Numbered from the stretch's first letter, positions 8,701-18,223 are shown. The stretch is DNA of 64,000 nucleotides from Burkholderia cepacia (GCF_029962485.1 NZ_CP073639.1:828867-892866), one strand, 5' to 3'. Notes: generated by a model from the sequence alone, not told the origin. Program-made: numbers and translations.

Positions 8701-8729
8701 ACTTTATCTACTCATAGATAGACAGTCAA
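8701..8729 (-). promoter_or_regulatory. tetR promoter with embedded operator
   Basis: The -35 box TTGACT (8724-8729) and the -10 box TAAAGT (8701-8706) are separated by 17 bp on the minus strand. The 20-bp operator (8703-8722) fills the spacer, ideal for autorepression. The predicted transcription start falls at or 1 nt before the tetR ATG. Confidence 0.65.
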
Positions 8730-8909
8730 GGGGTTTTTTTAGGGGCGTGATGAGGTAGTGCGCGAGCCGTCGCTCGACTGCTCAGCAGACGCCAGGCGTT
8801 TCGCTTGACACGTCTGCAGACATCGCGACCCGGCCACTGCCGGACGTCGCACTCGAATCCGCGCCCAAGTGAACGGGACGCGGATGCCCGGCGCTTGTGT
8901 CGCGTCCGA

Positions 8910-9635
8910 TCAGAAGCGATAGCCCAGCGACACAAAGGTCATGATCGGATTGATCTTCAGCCGTGTCGTGCTCGTGACGGTCCCGACCGGCGCGCGCGTC
9001 GTGAGGGTCGCCTTCGTGGACAACCACGCGTACGCAAACGAAGCGCCGATGGACCAGTGAGTGTCCATATTGTAGGTGAGGCCTGCGTTGAGAATCGGGG
9101 CAAAGGACTTGCTCAGCGAGACCGATGTAGGCCCTTCGAGACGCGCGCCAACGGAAGGCGAGTAGAGGAACTTGCCGGACGCAACCGGATTGCTCAGGTC
9201 AATGCTGTTGAACCAGACATACGAGATCCCCGCGCCGACATACGGCCGCAAACGTGCCGACGGCGCGCCGAAATGGTACTGCGCGATGATCGCGGGGCTC
9301 CAGGCTCGCGCCGTTCCCAACTCCCCGAGTCCCGCAAGCGTCCCCGTGCCGGTGAGATGGAGTTTCGGTGGAACGCCCGCGATCGTCTCCACGGCGATAT
9401 GGTCGGTCACGAAGTAGGTCGCCGTGAGCGCAACCGTATCGGCATCCGAGATGGTCGCTCCGCTTCCGGCCATCGTGTTCGACCGGCCGAGGGCATTGAC
9501 CGTCAGCGGCTCGCTGGAGTCCTGAGGCGCCATGTGCAACCAACCTGCATTGATAATTAGTTGTCCTGCAGATTGCGCGTGTACGGAAGAAATGACGGAT
9601 ATCGACAACAGAATTGCCGCGCTCGTATGCTTCAT
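8910..9635 (-). CDS. OmpW family outer membrane protein
   Basis: The 241-residue protein has a signal peptide (MKHTSAAILLSISVISSVHA, cut before QSAGQ) and an eight-stranded beta-barrel pattern ending in GYRF, with OmpW-type segments (TATYFVTDHIAVETIAG, LRPYVGAGISY). OmpW barrels let small hydrophobic molecules enter through a lateral opening. TGGAGG precedes the chosen ATG at 9635. It lies 118 bp after the last enzyme of a meta-cleavage operon on the same strand, so it may supply the aromatic substrate (inference). Confidence 0.9.
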   Translation of the reverse strand: MKHTSAAILLSISVISSVHAQSAGQLIINAGWLHMAPQDSSEPLTVNALGRSNTMAGSGATISDADTVALTATYFVTDHIAVETIAGVPPKLHLTGTGTLAGLGELGTARAWSPAIIAQYHFGAPSARLRPYVGAGISYVWFNSIDLSNPVASGKFLYSPSVGARLEGPTSVSLSKSFAPILNAGLTYNMDTHWSIGASFAYAWLSTKATLTTRAPVGTVTSTTRLKINPIMTFVSLGYRF

Positions 9636-9753
9636 ATGGCCTCCAGAGGTTGTTATAAAGGTATTTCCAGTGGTGCAGGATTCGTCATTCGGGAACCGGC
9701 GGGGAGCCCGCCAGTTCACGAATATTCCGCCGCGAAACAAATCGGAATATCGG

Positions 9754-10800
9754 TCAACGATTTCTGAGTTTGTTGATCACGCGCACACTCGTGACAGCGG
9801 CAGCCCGCTTCAGGGACGTCAGCGGATCGATACGCTTCAAGGGCGCGCCCATGGGTAAGCCCCCCAGGCGGGGAAACAGCCGCTGAGCATTACCGGATTC
9901 GATCGCCGCGCGCGCGTTGGCATCCCAAACATTCGAATGCTCCAGCGTGTTGCATTGCATCGCTGTCACCGGTGCAGGCGCGAACGGGAAATCGCTGCCG
10001 AACAGCACCTGGGACGGATCGACCAATTCGCGCAGCGCCGCTTGTGGAAAGTCGGCCGGAGAGAGCGCAGTGTCAAAGTGAAATCTACGGATATAGGTCA
10101 GCATGCCTGCCGGCATGCTGGATACGAACTCAGGAAGAAGATTGGCGAGCGACAGGCGCCACGCGACATACGGAACGAAGCCGCCCGCATGCGCCAGAAT
10201 CCAGCGGATATTGGGGTAGCGCTCCATCGTGCCGGTCAGGACGAGGTTCAGCGCGGCACGCGTCGTGTCGCACAGGAACTCGATCAGAAAGCCCGGTGCG
10301 ATCAACCCGAGCTCTTCGCTTGACCGATGCAGGTTCGGATGCACGAATACAACCGCCTGGCGCCTGTCCAGCTCGGCCATCAGTTCGTCGAATTCCGGCG
10401 AGCCCAGAAAGCGCCCCTCGGTACTTCCTAACAGGACGATACCGTCTGCCCCAAGCACATCCAGTGCATGAATCGCCTCCTTGCACGCATGATCGGTAAA
10501 CGGCATGGGCAATACCGCAAACGATCCGAAACGATCGGGGTATCGCTGACGCAGTTCAGCGGCGTACTCGTTGCATCCTCGTGCCAGCGCACACGCTTCA
10601 TCGAGATTGCCGAAATACACGCCTGGCGCCGAGATTGACAGCAACGCGACTCGAATGGCATGAGCATCCATCACCGCGAGCGATTCATTTTCGGTCCAGG
10701 CGGGAAGATCGGCACCCGCAACCTTGGTCAGGCCTTGCCGGGACATGGCGGCGCGATATACGGGTGGCACAAAGTGATGATGAACGTCGATACGGCTCAC
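9754..10800 (-). CDS. Amidohydrolase of the ACMSD-like decarboxylase family
   Basis: The 348-residue protein is a metal-dependent TIM-barrel amidohydrolase. It shows an N-terminal HxH in IDVHHHFVPP, His in FVHPN, His in ILAHAGGF and the metal Asp in FGSDFPF. Relatives decarboxylate aromatic or muconic acids (ACMS, gamma-resorcylate, 6-methylsalicylate). The GTG at 10800 is chosen because GGAG lies 6 nt before it and the family begins at this point; an upstream in-frame extension to 10884 has no family character. It has an unusual basic C-terminal tail of about 30 residues. It is the last enzyme of the meta-cleavage operon, 91 bp after the aldolase gene, and is paralogous to the protein at 18854-19780. 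Confidence 0.85.
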   Translation of the reverse strand: MSRIDVHHHFVPPVYRAAMSRQGLTKVAGADLPAWTENESLAVMDAHAIRVALLSISAPGVYFGNLDEACALARGCNEYAAELRQRYPDRFGSFAVLPMPFTDHACKEAIHALDVLGADGIVLLGSTEGRFLGSPEFDELMAELDRRQAVVFVHPNLHRSSEELGLIAPGFLIEFLCDTTRAALNLVLTGTMERYPNIRWILAHAGGFVPYVAWRLSLANLLPEFVSSMPAGMLTYIRRFHFDTALSPADFPQAALRELVDPSQVLFGSDFPFAPAPVTAMQCNTLEHSNVWDANARAAIESGNAQRLFPRLGGLPMGAPLKRIDPLTSLKRAAAVTSVRVINKLRNR

Positions 10801-10891
10801 CCTATTCTCCAGTTTGAATTTAAATAATATATAGTCCGAATCAAATTCGAGCATCCAGCTCGCTTCGTCAAGCCGAATGAACACCGGGTCC

Positions 10892-11950
10892 CTAGATCGA
10901 GGCCGCTGACGTGCCGTGTACCGTTCCAGGTGCGCTCAGGAGGTCCAGGGCGACGTCGACGATCATGTCCTCCTGTCCGCCAACCATGCCGCGCCGGCCC
11001 AGCTCCACGAGAATGTCCATGGTCTTGAGCCCGTACTTCGCTGCGGCCTGTTCCGCGTGACGCAGGAAGCTCGAATACACGCCGGCGTAACCCAACGCGA
11101 GTGTCTCGCGGTCGACCCGCACCGGGCGATCCTGGAGCGGACGCACGATGTCGTCGGCGGCGTCCATCAGGCGGTAGAGATCGGTACCATGCCGCCAGCC
11201 GAGGCGATCGGCCGCCGCGACGAACACCTCGAGCGGCGCGTTGCCGGCGCCTGCTCCCATGCCGGCAAGACTGGCGTCGATCCGGTCGCAGCCCTCTTCA
11301 ACCGCAACGATCGAATTCGCAACACCCAGGCTCAGGTTGTGATGCGCATGGATCCCCGTCTGTGTTTCGGGCTTCAGCGTGTCCTTGAATGCCCGCATCC
11401 GGTCGCGGACGTCGTTCATGTTCATCGCGCCGCCCGAATCCACGACGTAGCAGCAGGTGGCGCCGTAACGCTCCATCAACCTTGCCTGCTCCGCCAATCC
11501 TCGAGGCGTCTGCATGTGGCTCATCATCAGGAAGCCCACTGCGTCCATCCCGAGTTCCCGTGCGTACTCGATGTGCTGGCGAGCAATATCGGCTTCGCTA
11601 CAGTGGGTCGCGACGCGTACGATCCGCGCACCCGCGTCGTATGCGGCCCTCAGATCATGGAGGGTGCCGATCCCGGGCAGCAGCAGCGTCGCGACCTTCG
11701 CGTGCGTGACGACACTCGCCACGGCCTCGATCCACTCGACGTCCGTATGCGCGCCGAATCCGTAGTTGAAGCTGCTGCCTTGCAGTCCGTCGCCATGCGC
11801 GACCTCGATCGAATCGACCCCGGCTGCGTCGAGTGCGGCGGCGATCTCTGTCACTTGCGCGAGGCTGTACTGATGACGGATGGCATGACTGCCGTCGCGC
11901 AACGTCACGTCGGAGATATAGAGTTTCTTGTCCATCGGGCAGGCACTCAT
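10892..11950 (-). CDS. 4-hydroxy-2-oxovalerate aldolase
   Basis: The 352-residue DmpG/MhpE-type aldolase splits 4-hydroxy-2-oxovalerate into pyruvate and acetaldehyde, the last step of meta-cleavage routes. Visible features include [15 protein letters not shown] with the metal Asp and catalytic Arg near the N-terminus, GFLMMSHM, and [13 protein letters not shown] with metal-binding histidines. The ATG overlaps the stop of the acetaldehyde dehydrogenase gene, matching the physical channelling complex these two enzymes form. A second start at 11935 is equally possible. It resembles the mhpE product in this window very closely by eye. Confidence 0.93.
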   Translation of the reverse strand: MSACPMDKKLYISDVTLRDGSHAIRHQYSLAQVTEIAAALDAAGVDSIEVAHGDGLQGSSFNYGFGAHTDVEWIEAVASVVTHAKVATLLLPGIGTLHDLRAAYDAGARIVRVATHCSEADIARQHIEYARELGMDAVGFLMMSHMQTPRGLAEQARLMERYGATCCYVVDSGGAMNMNDVRDRMRAFKDTLKPETQTGIHAHHNLSLGVANSIVAVEEGCDRIDASLAGMGAGAGNAPLEVFVAAADRLGWRHGTDLYRLMDAADDIVRPLQDRPVRVDRETLALGYAGVYSSFLRHAEQAAAKYGLKTMDILVELGRRGMVGGQEDMIVDVALDLLSAPGTVHGTSAASI

Positions 11951-12894
11951 TGTTGATTGGCCCCGCGACGGGCCGCGACCCGTTCTGCCACGGCCTTGGC
12001 TGCACTCGTCATGATGTCGAGGTTGCCCGCATAAGACGGCAGGTAGTGCGCGGCGCCTTCGACTACGAGCAGGATCGAGGTCTTGAGGCCGGCCATCCGC
12101 TCGCCGACGCCAGGGATCCGGATCGGCCGCTCGGCCTCGATACGATCGAACTGGACACGTTGTTTCAGTCGATACCCGGGCACATACGACTGGACGGCTT
12201 CGACCATCCCGGCGACCGATGCCTCGATCTCGCGTTCATCGGCGAAGTCGCTCAGCGTGTACACCGTATCGCGCATCATCAGCGGCGGCTCGGCGGGATT
12301 GAGCACAATGATCGCCTTCCCCTTCGCTGCACCGCCGACCGCTTCAATCGCCCGTGACGTCGTCTCGGTGAATTCGTCGATGCTGGCGCGAGTGCCGGGT
12401 CCGGCACTCCTGCTCGCGATGGACGCGACGATCTCGCCGTAGTGCACTTTCGCGACCCGCGATACCGCCGCGATCATCGGAATCGTGGCCTGGCCGCCGC
12501 ACGTCACCATGTTGACATTCAACGCGTCGAGATGACGCTCCCCGTTCACCACCGGAATGCAATACGGTCCGATCGCGGCCGGCGTCAGGTCCACGACGCG
12601 AATGCCGGGCTTGACGGTGCGCAGGAACGCATCGTTCTGCGCATGCGCCGCCGCAGACGTCGCATCGAACACGATGTCGATCTCGTCGAACACGGGCATG
12701 CGGGCCAGCCCCTCGACACCTTCATGCGTCGTCGCGACGCCCAGGCGCGCCGCGCGCTGCAACCCGTCCGACGCCGCATCGATTCCCACCATGGCGCCCA
12801 TCTCGAGATGTTCGCCCTGGCGCAGGATCTTGATCATCAGGTCGGTACCGATATTCCCGCTGCCGATGATGGCGACTTTCCGTTTTGTACTCAT
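11947..12894 (-). CDS. Acetaldehyde dehydrogenase (acylating)
   Basis: The 315-residue enzyme converts acetaldehyde, NAD+ and CoA to acetyl-CoA and works in a complex with the aldolase encoded next to it. The NAD-binding loop [10 protein letters not shown] is at the N-terminus and the catalytic Cys lies in [13 protein letters not shown]. The start at 12894 gives exactly the same length as the mhpF product at 24743-25690, which supports it. The stop overlaps the aldolase start by 4 nt. Confidence 0.94.
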   Translation of the reverse strand: MSTKRKVAIIGSGNIGTDLMIKILRQGEHLEMGAMVGIDAASDGLQRAARLGVATTHEGVEGLARMPVFDEIDIVFDATSAAAHAQNDAFLRTVKPGIRVVDLTPAAIGPYCIPVVNGERHLDALNVNMVTCGGQATIPMIAAVSRVAKVHYGEIVASIASRSAGPGTRASIDEFTETTSRAIEAVGGAAKGKAIIVLNPAEPPLMMRDTVYTLSDFADEREIEASVAGMVEAVQSYVPGYRLKQRVQFDRIEAERPIRIPGVGERMAGLKTSILLVVEGAAHYLPSYAGNLDIMTSAAKAVAERVAARRGANQQ

Positions 12895-12905
12895 CGAGCT
12901 CGCCC

Positions 12906-13700
12906 TCATCCGATACGGCAACTGACGCTGCCGAGCGCACCGATTTGCGCGTGAATCGTGTCTCCGGCACCGACCGGCACCATCGGACCCAGCGCCCCCG
13001 ACAGGATCACGTCGCCCTCACGCAACCTCTGTCCGCGCCGCGCCATCATGCGGGCCAGCCAGTACACGGCCCGCAACGGATGGCCGAGGCACGCGGCACC
13101 CGTTCCGGTCGATACGGTCTTGCCGTCGCGCGTCATCGACATGCCCAGTTCCCCGATGGAAATTCCACCGAGCGACACCGGTTGATTGCCGAGAACGTAG
13201 AGGCCGCAGGATGCGTTGTCGGCAACCGTATCCTCAAGCGCGATGCGCCAGTCCGAGATCGCGCTGTCGACGATCTCGAGCGCCGGCAGCGCATACGCCA
13301 GCGCCGACAGGACCTGTCCATAGCTCGGCGCTTCATCGGCCATGTCGCGTCCGACGACGAACGCCACTTCCGCCTCGATCTTCGGCTGCATCAGGCGGCT
13401 CAGGGGCATCTCGTCGCCATCGAGATATTCCATGTCGTCGAACAGCACGCCGAAATCGGGCTGGTCGACGCGCAACTGCTGCTGGACGGCAACCGACGTC
13501 AGGCCGATCTTCTTGCCAACGATGCGTCGGCCGTCCGCGATCCAGGCCGCGGTGTTGAGTTCCGAGACGGCATACGCCGCGTCGAGACCTGCAATGCCGA
13601 ACCGCGTGGCAATCGGCTCGATCGGCGTGCGTGATGCACGTGCATCGCGTAATGCTTTCGCAGCCGCCTGCACGGCTGCCGGGTCGAATGAATGAGACAT
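12906..13700 (-). CDS. 2-oxopent-4-enoate hydratase (2-keto-4-pentenoate hydratase)
   Basis: The 264-residue protein belongs to the MhpD/DmpE/BphH hydratase family. It contains [23 protein letters not shown] with metal-binding glutamates, and [15 protein letters not shown]. It adds water to 2-hydroxypenta-2,4-dienoate to give 4-hydroxy-2-oxovalerate, the substrate of the aldolase two genes downstream. It stands 24 bp after the monooxygenase gene and 11 bp before the dehydrogenase gene in the same operon. Confidence 0.93.
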   Translation of the reverse strand: MSHSFDPAAVQAAAKALRDARASRTPIEPIATRFGIAGLDAAYAVSELNTAAWIADGRRIVGKKIGLTSVAVQQQLRVDQPDFGVLFDDMEYLDGDEMPLSRLMQPKIEAEVAFVVGRDMADEAPSYGQVLSALAYALPALEIVDSAISDWRIALEDTVADNASCGLYVLGNQPVSLGGISIGELGMSMTRDGKTVSTGTGAACLGHPLRAVYWLARMMARRGQRLREGDVILSGALGPMVPVGAGDTIHAQIGALGSVSCRIG

Positions 13701-13724
13701 GGCGGAAGAATGTGAAATCGTGGG

Positions 13725-15482
13725 TCAGGCCGCTTGCGCGACGGCCGGTGCGGTCTTTGACATGCGGGCAGATCCATCGCCGGCCCCGAATCCGAGCCGC
13801 TCCCGCAGTTGGCGAATGGTCCTGTCGAGCTCGCCGACGGAAACGACGGCGAAGGCGAAGCGGTCGGGTCTCAGTACCGCAACGGCCTGCGTCTTGAACC
13901 CCGCCTTGTTGAACCACGCGATCATCTCGCCACCGATATCCTCGACTTCGGCGACCTCGATCACGTTGTCCCGATTGACACCTTCGAGCCCTTGCGGGCG
14001 GCCGCCATACGCGTACATCGTCACGCTGCGTACCGACAGTGCGCCGAGCGTTGCCCGCGACACATCGTCCATGCAGCGGGAGGGATCGACGTTCAATCCG
14101 ATCAGCGAAAAGCCGTGTCCGAGCAGGTCGTCCAGTTTCTTCCGGTCACCGTTGAAAAGACGCACCTCGGGTTGCGGAATCAACGCGCCCTCCGGGCCAC
14201 GTCGGCGACGGCGCGGCAAACCCAGGTATGCGTTCTTGCGATAGACGGGCATCGGCTTGAAGCCGCCCCCCTCGAGCCAGCGCCTGAGCGGCGGTATGGC
14301 CCGGATGATGCCGAGGGACGTGTCCCGCACCAGCGTGGCGGACAGGCTGCGTGCCGATACGACGTTCTTGAGCAGGACGGACGTGTCGATCATCGCCTTC
14401 GCGTGCGCATGCCGTTCCGACTGGTAAGTGTCCAGCAGCGTCTCGGCCGCGAGGCCGCGCAAGACGAGATCGAGCTTCCAGCCAAGGTTGTACGCGTCGC
14501 GTACACCGGAACTCGCACCCTGCCCCATGAACTGCGGCGTCATGTGAGCGGCATCGCCGCCGAGCAGCACGCGTCCGACCCGCCACTTCGACGCAATCAG
14601 CGCGTTGAACGTATAGACGAGCTTGCGCTTGATCGCGAACTGATCGGGGTCGACGAACAGCGACAGATACTTCCGGACCGTCTCCGGCCGCTCCATGTTT
14701 TCCTTCGTTTCGCCAGGCATCAACATGAATTCGAACCGGTGGAATTTTCCGGGTTGAACGCAGCTCACGACCGGCAGCTTCGGGTCGACGACGAAGTTGA
14801 AGTACGGCAGATGACGCAACGCGTCCGTTCCGGGCTTGCGTTCGAGGTCCACGACGAGCCACGGCTCGGGGAAGCTCTTGCCCGACATCTCGATCCCGAG
14901 CTTCGTGCGAACGACGCTCCGGCCGCCGTCGGCGCCGACCAGATAGCGCGCCCGCAGGGTTCTGATATCGGGATCGCCTTGCACGCACGCGCGCGCATCG
15001 TGACTGTCGCTGAACCGCGCTTCGCGCGTCGCCTGATGCATGACGCTCACGCCGTCGGCGTCCTGAGCGAAGTCAACGACTTCGCGGCCCCGTCGCACGT
15101 CGACGTTCGGATAACGTGCGAGCGTCTCGGCCAGCGTCGTTTCCAGGTACGGCTGGTAAAAGAAGTTGATCACGGGCCAGCCGAACGGACGCTTGCGCGG
15201 CATGTATTGTGTGATCGGCGTACCGTCGCGCCGCACGAGCTGGACGGGCGTCTCCATCATCATCCGCGACTGGATCTCGTCGGCCACGTCGAGATGCTGG
15301 AAAATCCGCATGCATTCGTCGTCGGTGTATACCGCTCGCGCGTTACCGTAGAACACGGGTTCGCGCTCGAGCACGACAACGTGGTGGCCGGCCTGGCCGA
15401 GCATGTGCGCGAGAACGAGGCCGGTCGGCCCCAATCCGACGATCGCGACATCGCACGCATCATTCGGATGCGCTCCGTTCAT
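13725..15482 (-). CDS. FAD-dependent aromatic monooxygenase (MhpA-like)
   Basis: The 585-residue flavoprotein has the dinucleotide loop GLGPTG at 16-21, a DG-type motif in LVGADGGRSVVRT and the FAD motif GGDAAHMTPQFMGQGAS. It belongs to the phenol hydroxylase/MhpA group, which uses NAD(P)H and O2 to hydroxylate a phenolic ring. AAGGAG lies before ATG 15482, and the gene overlaps the upstream dioxygenase gene by ATGA. It is clearly diverged from the mhpA product in this window, so its phenolic substrate is probably different. It should make the catechol cleaved by the neighbouring dioxygenase. Confidence 0.9.
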   Translation of the reverse strand: MNGAHPNDACDVAIVGLGPTGLVLAHMLGQAGHHVVVLEREPVFYGNARAVYTDDECMRIFQHLDVADEIQSRMMMETPVQLVRRDGTPITQYMPRKRPFGWPVINFFYQPYLETTLAETLARYPNVDVRRGREVVDFAQDADGVSVMHQATREARFSDSHDARACVQGDPDIRTLRARYLVGADGGRSVVRTKLGIEMSGKSFPEPWLVVDLERKPGTDALRHLPYFNFVVDPKLPVVSCVQPGKFHRFEFMLMPGETKENMERPETVRKYLSLFVDPDQFAIKRKLVYTFNALIASKWRVGRVLLGGDAAHMTPQFMGQGASSGVRDAYNLGWKLDLVLRGLAAETLLDTYQSERHAHAKAMIDTSVLLKNVVSARSLSATLVRDTSLGIIRAIPPLRRWLEGGGFKPMPVYRKNAYLGLPRRRRRGPEGALIPQPEVRLFNGDRKKLDDLLGHGFSLIGLNVDPSRCMDDVSRATLGALSVRSVTMYAYGGRPQGLEGVNRDNVIEVAEVEDIGGEMIAWFNKAGFKTQAVAVLRPDRFAFAVVSVGELDRTIRQLRERLGFGAGDGSARMSKTAPAVAQAA

Positions 15483-16489
15483 GAACGTTCTCCTTGTACA
15501 GAAAATTCCGGACGCGTCAGCGATGCAAGCGCGCGACGCACGCGCCCCAACCGCACGCCAAAGCTCAGGTTTTCCGGACGATGGCCCCATAGACTGATGC
15601 CTTGATAAATCGCCGGACGCCACGTTTGCTCATCGACCACGATCGGGTTCCAGCCGAGCTCGATCTCGAAGCCCGATGGCGTCTGAACGTAGAACGAGAG
15701 TTCACGGTCATTGGGATGCTGGCCAATTGCATTCGCGATCGGATAGCCCATCGCACGACACCGGAGGTAGGCTTGCGTCACATCGTCGATGGATGCGCAT
15801 TGGAGATTCATGTGGTGAATCTGCGTGCGCAGCGGATTCAGGCGGATCCCACGTGTCGACGCAGTCGCGAACGAATGATGTCGTTCGTTGAATCGGAGGA
15901 ACGCGAAGTCAAGATTCAGACCTTGCATCCTGTCTTCGATTTCGTCGGAAAGGCGCGCATCGAACACGTCTTTCCAGAACTGCTGCATCACCTCCGGTTG
16001 TCGGGTCGTGACGGCGACATGCCCCATCCCCGACGCGCCCGTCACAAAGCCCGTCGCACTCATGCGCAGCGGCAGATCGCTGATGACCGGTTCCGTGAAC
16101 AATTCCGTGCGCAGTTTCTTCGGCCCGGCGAAGAACCAGAATCGCTTCACGCCGCGCAAGGCCGCTTCTTCCTTGCTCCCTTCCTCTACACGCACCCCGC
16201 GAGCGGAGATTCGGGCGACGGCAAGCTCAAGCGCCTCGCGGTCGTCGAGCTGCCATCCGATGGCAATGACATCTTCGGCCGTGCCGGCACGGATGATCAA
16301 ACGCCGGTCGTGCGAGTCGATGCGGCATGCGACCACGCGTGGATCGGGGGTATCGACGTGCAGCCCCAGGCCTTCCGACGCGAATTTCGTCCATTCGCGA
16401 AGCCGGGCCGATTCGGCCAGCAGATAGCCCATCCGAACACGACCGAACAAGCTGCGTGTAGGTGACCGCGCATTAACGATTGTCGGCAT
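15479..16489 (-). CDS. Type I extradiol ring-cleavage dioxygenase (VOC fold)
   Basis: The 336-residue protein has two vicinal-oxygen-chelate modules. The probable Fe(II) ligands are His157 (GMGHVAV), His225 or His226 (IHHMNL) and Glu277 (FEIELGW), as in BphC/HsaC-type enzymes that open catechols beside the hydroxyls. This is a different fold from the MhpB-type dioxygenase at 26501-27454, so the two clusters use unrelated ring-opening enzymes. ATG 16489 follows GGGTGATG and is 14 bp after the hydrolase stop; the 3' end overlaps the monooxygenase gene. Confidence 0.88.
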   Translation of the reverse strand: MPTIVNARSPTRSLFGRVRMGYLLAESARLREWTKFASEGLGLHVDTPDPRVVACRIDSHDRRLIIRAGTAEDVIAIGWQLDDREALELAVARISARGVRVEEGSKEEAALRGVKRFWFFAGPKKLRTELFTEPVISDLPLRMSATGFVTGASGMGHVAVTTRQPEVMQQFWKDVFDARLSDEIEDRMQGLNLDFAFLRFNERHHSFATASTRGIRLNPLRTQIHHMNLQCASIDDVTQAYLRCRAMGYPIANAIGQHPNDRELSFYVQTPSGFEIELGWNPIVVDEQTWRPAIYQGISLWGHRPENLSFGVRLGRVRRALASLTRPEFSVQGERS

Positions 16490-16503
16490 GACATCACCCT
16501 CGA

Positions 16504-17394
16504 TCAGCGGGCAGCGACGACGCGTGCGGTCGCATCGCCCTGCGCAAGGAATGCCAGCACGGCGGCGTTGAATTCGTTCGACCGCTCCCATTGCACCCAG
16601 TGTCCGGTATTGCTGAACAGGTAGACATCACAGTTCGGCATGCGCTTCTGGAGCGCGTACGCGCCGCTGGCCCGGTTGACCTTGTCATCCACGCCCCACA
16701 AGACGAGCGTCGGATTGCGCACGGATGCCAGTCGCGCATCCCGCGTGAAGTCGAGATTGCTGAACTTCGGGATGCCCTTGGGGCCCAGCAAAGGCGGGCT
16801 GGCGACGACTGCCGGGTCGATGCTGGCCCGAAAGCGCTCCTCGATCATCGACTGCGGCACGAGACTGCCGTCGAACACGAGATCGCCGCGAATGAACGTC
16901 GTGAGCTTCTCGCGGCTCGGGCCATCGTCCTTGTAATAGTTCAGCAACCGTTTGAGGCCGGGCGTGGGAACCTGACGCGTCGTATTGACGCCGCCGGGGC
17001 CCATCAACACGAGCCGGCCCACCGCTTGAGGGCGCTCCAGCGCCATGCGAAGCGCACAGGCTCCGCCGAGCGAATTCCCGATGGCGTGCGCATTCGGGAT
17101 ACCGAGCGCGTCCAGCATGCCGAGCATGCCTTCCGCGAGATCTCCGAATGGATCGTTGCGGTCGACGCCTTTCGTGGACTGACCGAACCCGGGCATGTCG
17201 GGCACCAGGACCCGAAAATGGCGCGCGAGCGCGTCGATGTTCCGCGCGTAGTTCGACAGGCCCGATGCGCCCGGCCCACCGCCATGCAGCATCAATACGG
17301 CGGGCCCTTCGCCAGCTTCCGATAGAAAAACGTGCCGCGCGCCGACCTTGGCGGTGCGTTGGCGCATTGCGTGCGTGATGGAGGGGGTATCCAT
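16504..17394 (-). CDS. Alpha/beta hydrolase for meta-cleavage product (BphD/MhpC/HsaD type)
   Basis: The 296-residue protein has the family's oxyanion segment HGGGPGASG at 37-45, the nucleophile elbow GNSLGG (Ser108), the acid in WGVDDKV and the catalytic His in NTGHWVQWE. Such C-C hydrolases cut the yellow ring-fission product into 2-hydroxypenta-2,4-dienoate and a carboxylic acid. This is the first gene of the operon. AGGAG lies 11 nt before the start, and the divergent region upstream carries palindromes probably bound by the adjacent TetR protein. Confidence 0.92.
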   Translation of the reverse strand: MDTPSITHAMRQRTAKVGARHVFLSEAGEGPAVLMLHGGGPGASGLSNYARNIDALARHFRVLVPDMPGFGQSTKGVDRNDPFGDLAEGMLGMLDALGIPNAHAIGNSLGGACALRMALERPQAVGRLVLMGPGGVNTTRQVPTPGLKRLLNYYKDDGPSREKLTTFIRGDLVFDGSLVPQSMIEERFRASIDPAVVASPPLLGPKGIPKFSNLDFTRDARLASVRNPTLVLWGVDDKVNRASGAYALQKRMPNCDVYLFSNTGHWVQWERSNEFNAAVLAFLAQGDATARVVAAR

Positions 17395-17428
17395 GGCGTC
17401 GACTGCTCCTGATTTCGCTAGGTGTGAT

Positions 17429-17459
17429 TCATTGTAATGAGATTAATGTCATTATGACA
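17429..17459. promoter_or_regulatory. Paired palindromes between the meta-cleavage operon and tetR
   Basis: TCATT-GT-AATGA (17429-17440) and TGTCAT-T-ATGACA (17447-17459) are both perfect dyads in the A/T-rich centre of the divergent region. They are the natural operators for the TetR regulator encoded to the right. Confidence 0.6.
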
Positions 17460-17509
17460 ATATTCTCGTTTTTACCTAGCACCCGGTCGGGCGTCCGTAA
17501 GTCGCACCG

Positions 17510-17515
17510 TATAAT
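17510..17515 (+). promoter_or_regulatory. -10 box (TATAAT) of the tetR gene
   Basis: A perfect TATAAT ends 6 bp before the tetR ATG at 17522, so transcription should start at or beside the A of the start codon. No good -35 box is seen at the usual spacing and no ribosome site is present, pointing to a leaderless message. Confidence 0.5.
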
Positions 17516-17521
17516 CGGCAC

Positions 17522-18223
17522 ATGAGTGAATCCACGACCATTGATCATCGGACCCGTGTTGCCGCGCAGCGCCGCGAACGGATGCGCGCGCGGCTGATCG
17601 AAAGCGCGATGCTCGTTTTTGCCGAGAAAGGGATTGGCGCCAGTGTCATCCAGGACGTCATTACGGCCGCCGATGTGTCGCAAGGCACCTTCTACAACTA
17701 CTTCCGTACCAATGAGGAACTGCTCGAAGCGGTGACGCAGGAGCTCAACGATGAGTTGCTCCGCCTGATCGAAACGGTCGTGGGCGCTTACGAAGACCCG
17801 GCCCGAAGAATTGCGTGCGGCGTCCGGATGTTTCTGTATGCCGCACGTGCCTATCCGCTGCTTGCACGCTTCATTTCGGCAGCTGGCGTCCATGCCGTCG
17901 GCCCGAGCAGCCTGATCTACGTGTACCTGCCGGTCCACATCCAGCAAGGCCTGGCTACCGGCCGATTTCAGGGCGTGACGGTCGAGCTGGCGCTCGACAT
18001 GATTGCCGGAACCGCGCTCACGACGATTCATCGATTCACCGAAAACGGTGCGGTGGCCGAATCGCCCGAACAGATCGTTGCCGCGATTCTGCGCGGCCTG
18101 GGTGTCGATGGAGACGAGGCGCGGCGACTCGTGCTTGATGAACTGACGCTGGTCATGCCGCCTGAAACGTCCCTGCTGGAGCGAGGGCGTGTGCGCGCGG
18201 CGAAGCAGCCCGACGCCCGGTAG
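17522..18223 (+). CDS. TetR/AcrR family regulator of the divergent meta-cleavage operon
   Basis: The 233-residue protein has a TetR helix-turn-helix (about residues 41-62, IQDVITAADVSQGTFYNYF in pieces) after a basic N-terminus, then a ligand-binding domain. It is divergent from the catabolic operon, with two perfect dyads between them, so it is most likely the operon's repressor, relieved by the aromatic substrate or an intermediate. The ATG is only 6 nt from a TATAAT box and lacks a Shine-Dalgarno sequence. Confidence 0.88.
   Translation: MSESTTIDHRTRVAAQRRERMRARLIESAMLVFAEKGIGASVIQDVITAADVSQGTFYNYFRTNEELLEAVTQELNDELLRLIETVVGAYEDPARRIACGVRMFLYAARAYPLLARFISAAGVHAVGPSSLIYVYLPVHIQQGLATGRFQGVTVELALDMIAGTALTTIHRFTENGAVAESPEQIVAAILRGLGVDGDEARRLVLDELTLVMPPETSLLERGRVRAAKQPDAR

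Noticed and set aside
8785..8817. Inverted repeat GCAGACG...CGTCTGC as a possible terminator after ompW
   Set aside because: The loop is 19 nt and no T-run follows on the minus strand; too weak to list.
10801..10884. Upstream extension of the amidohydrolase gene adding 28 residues
   Set aside because: The extension lacks family character, while GTG 10800 has a GGAG site at ideal distance and starts at the conserved metal motif.
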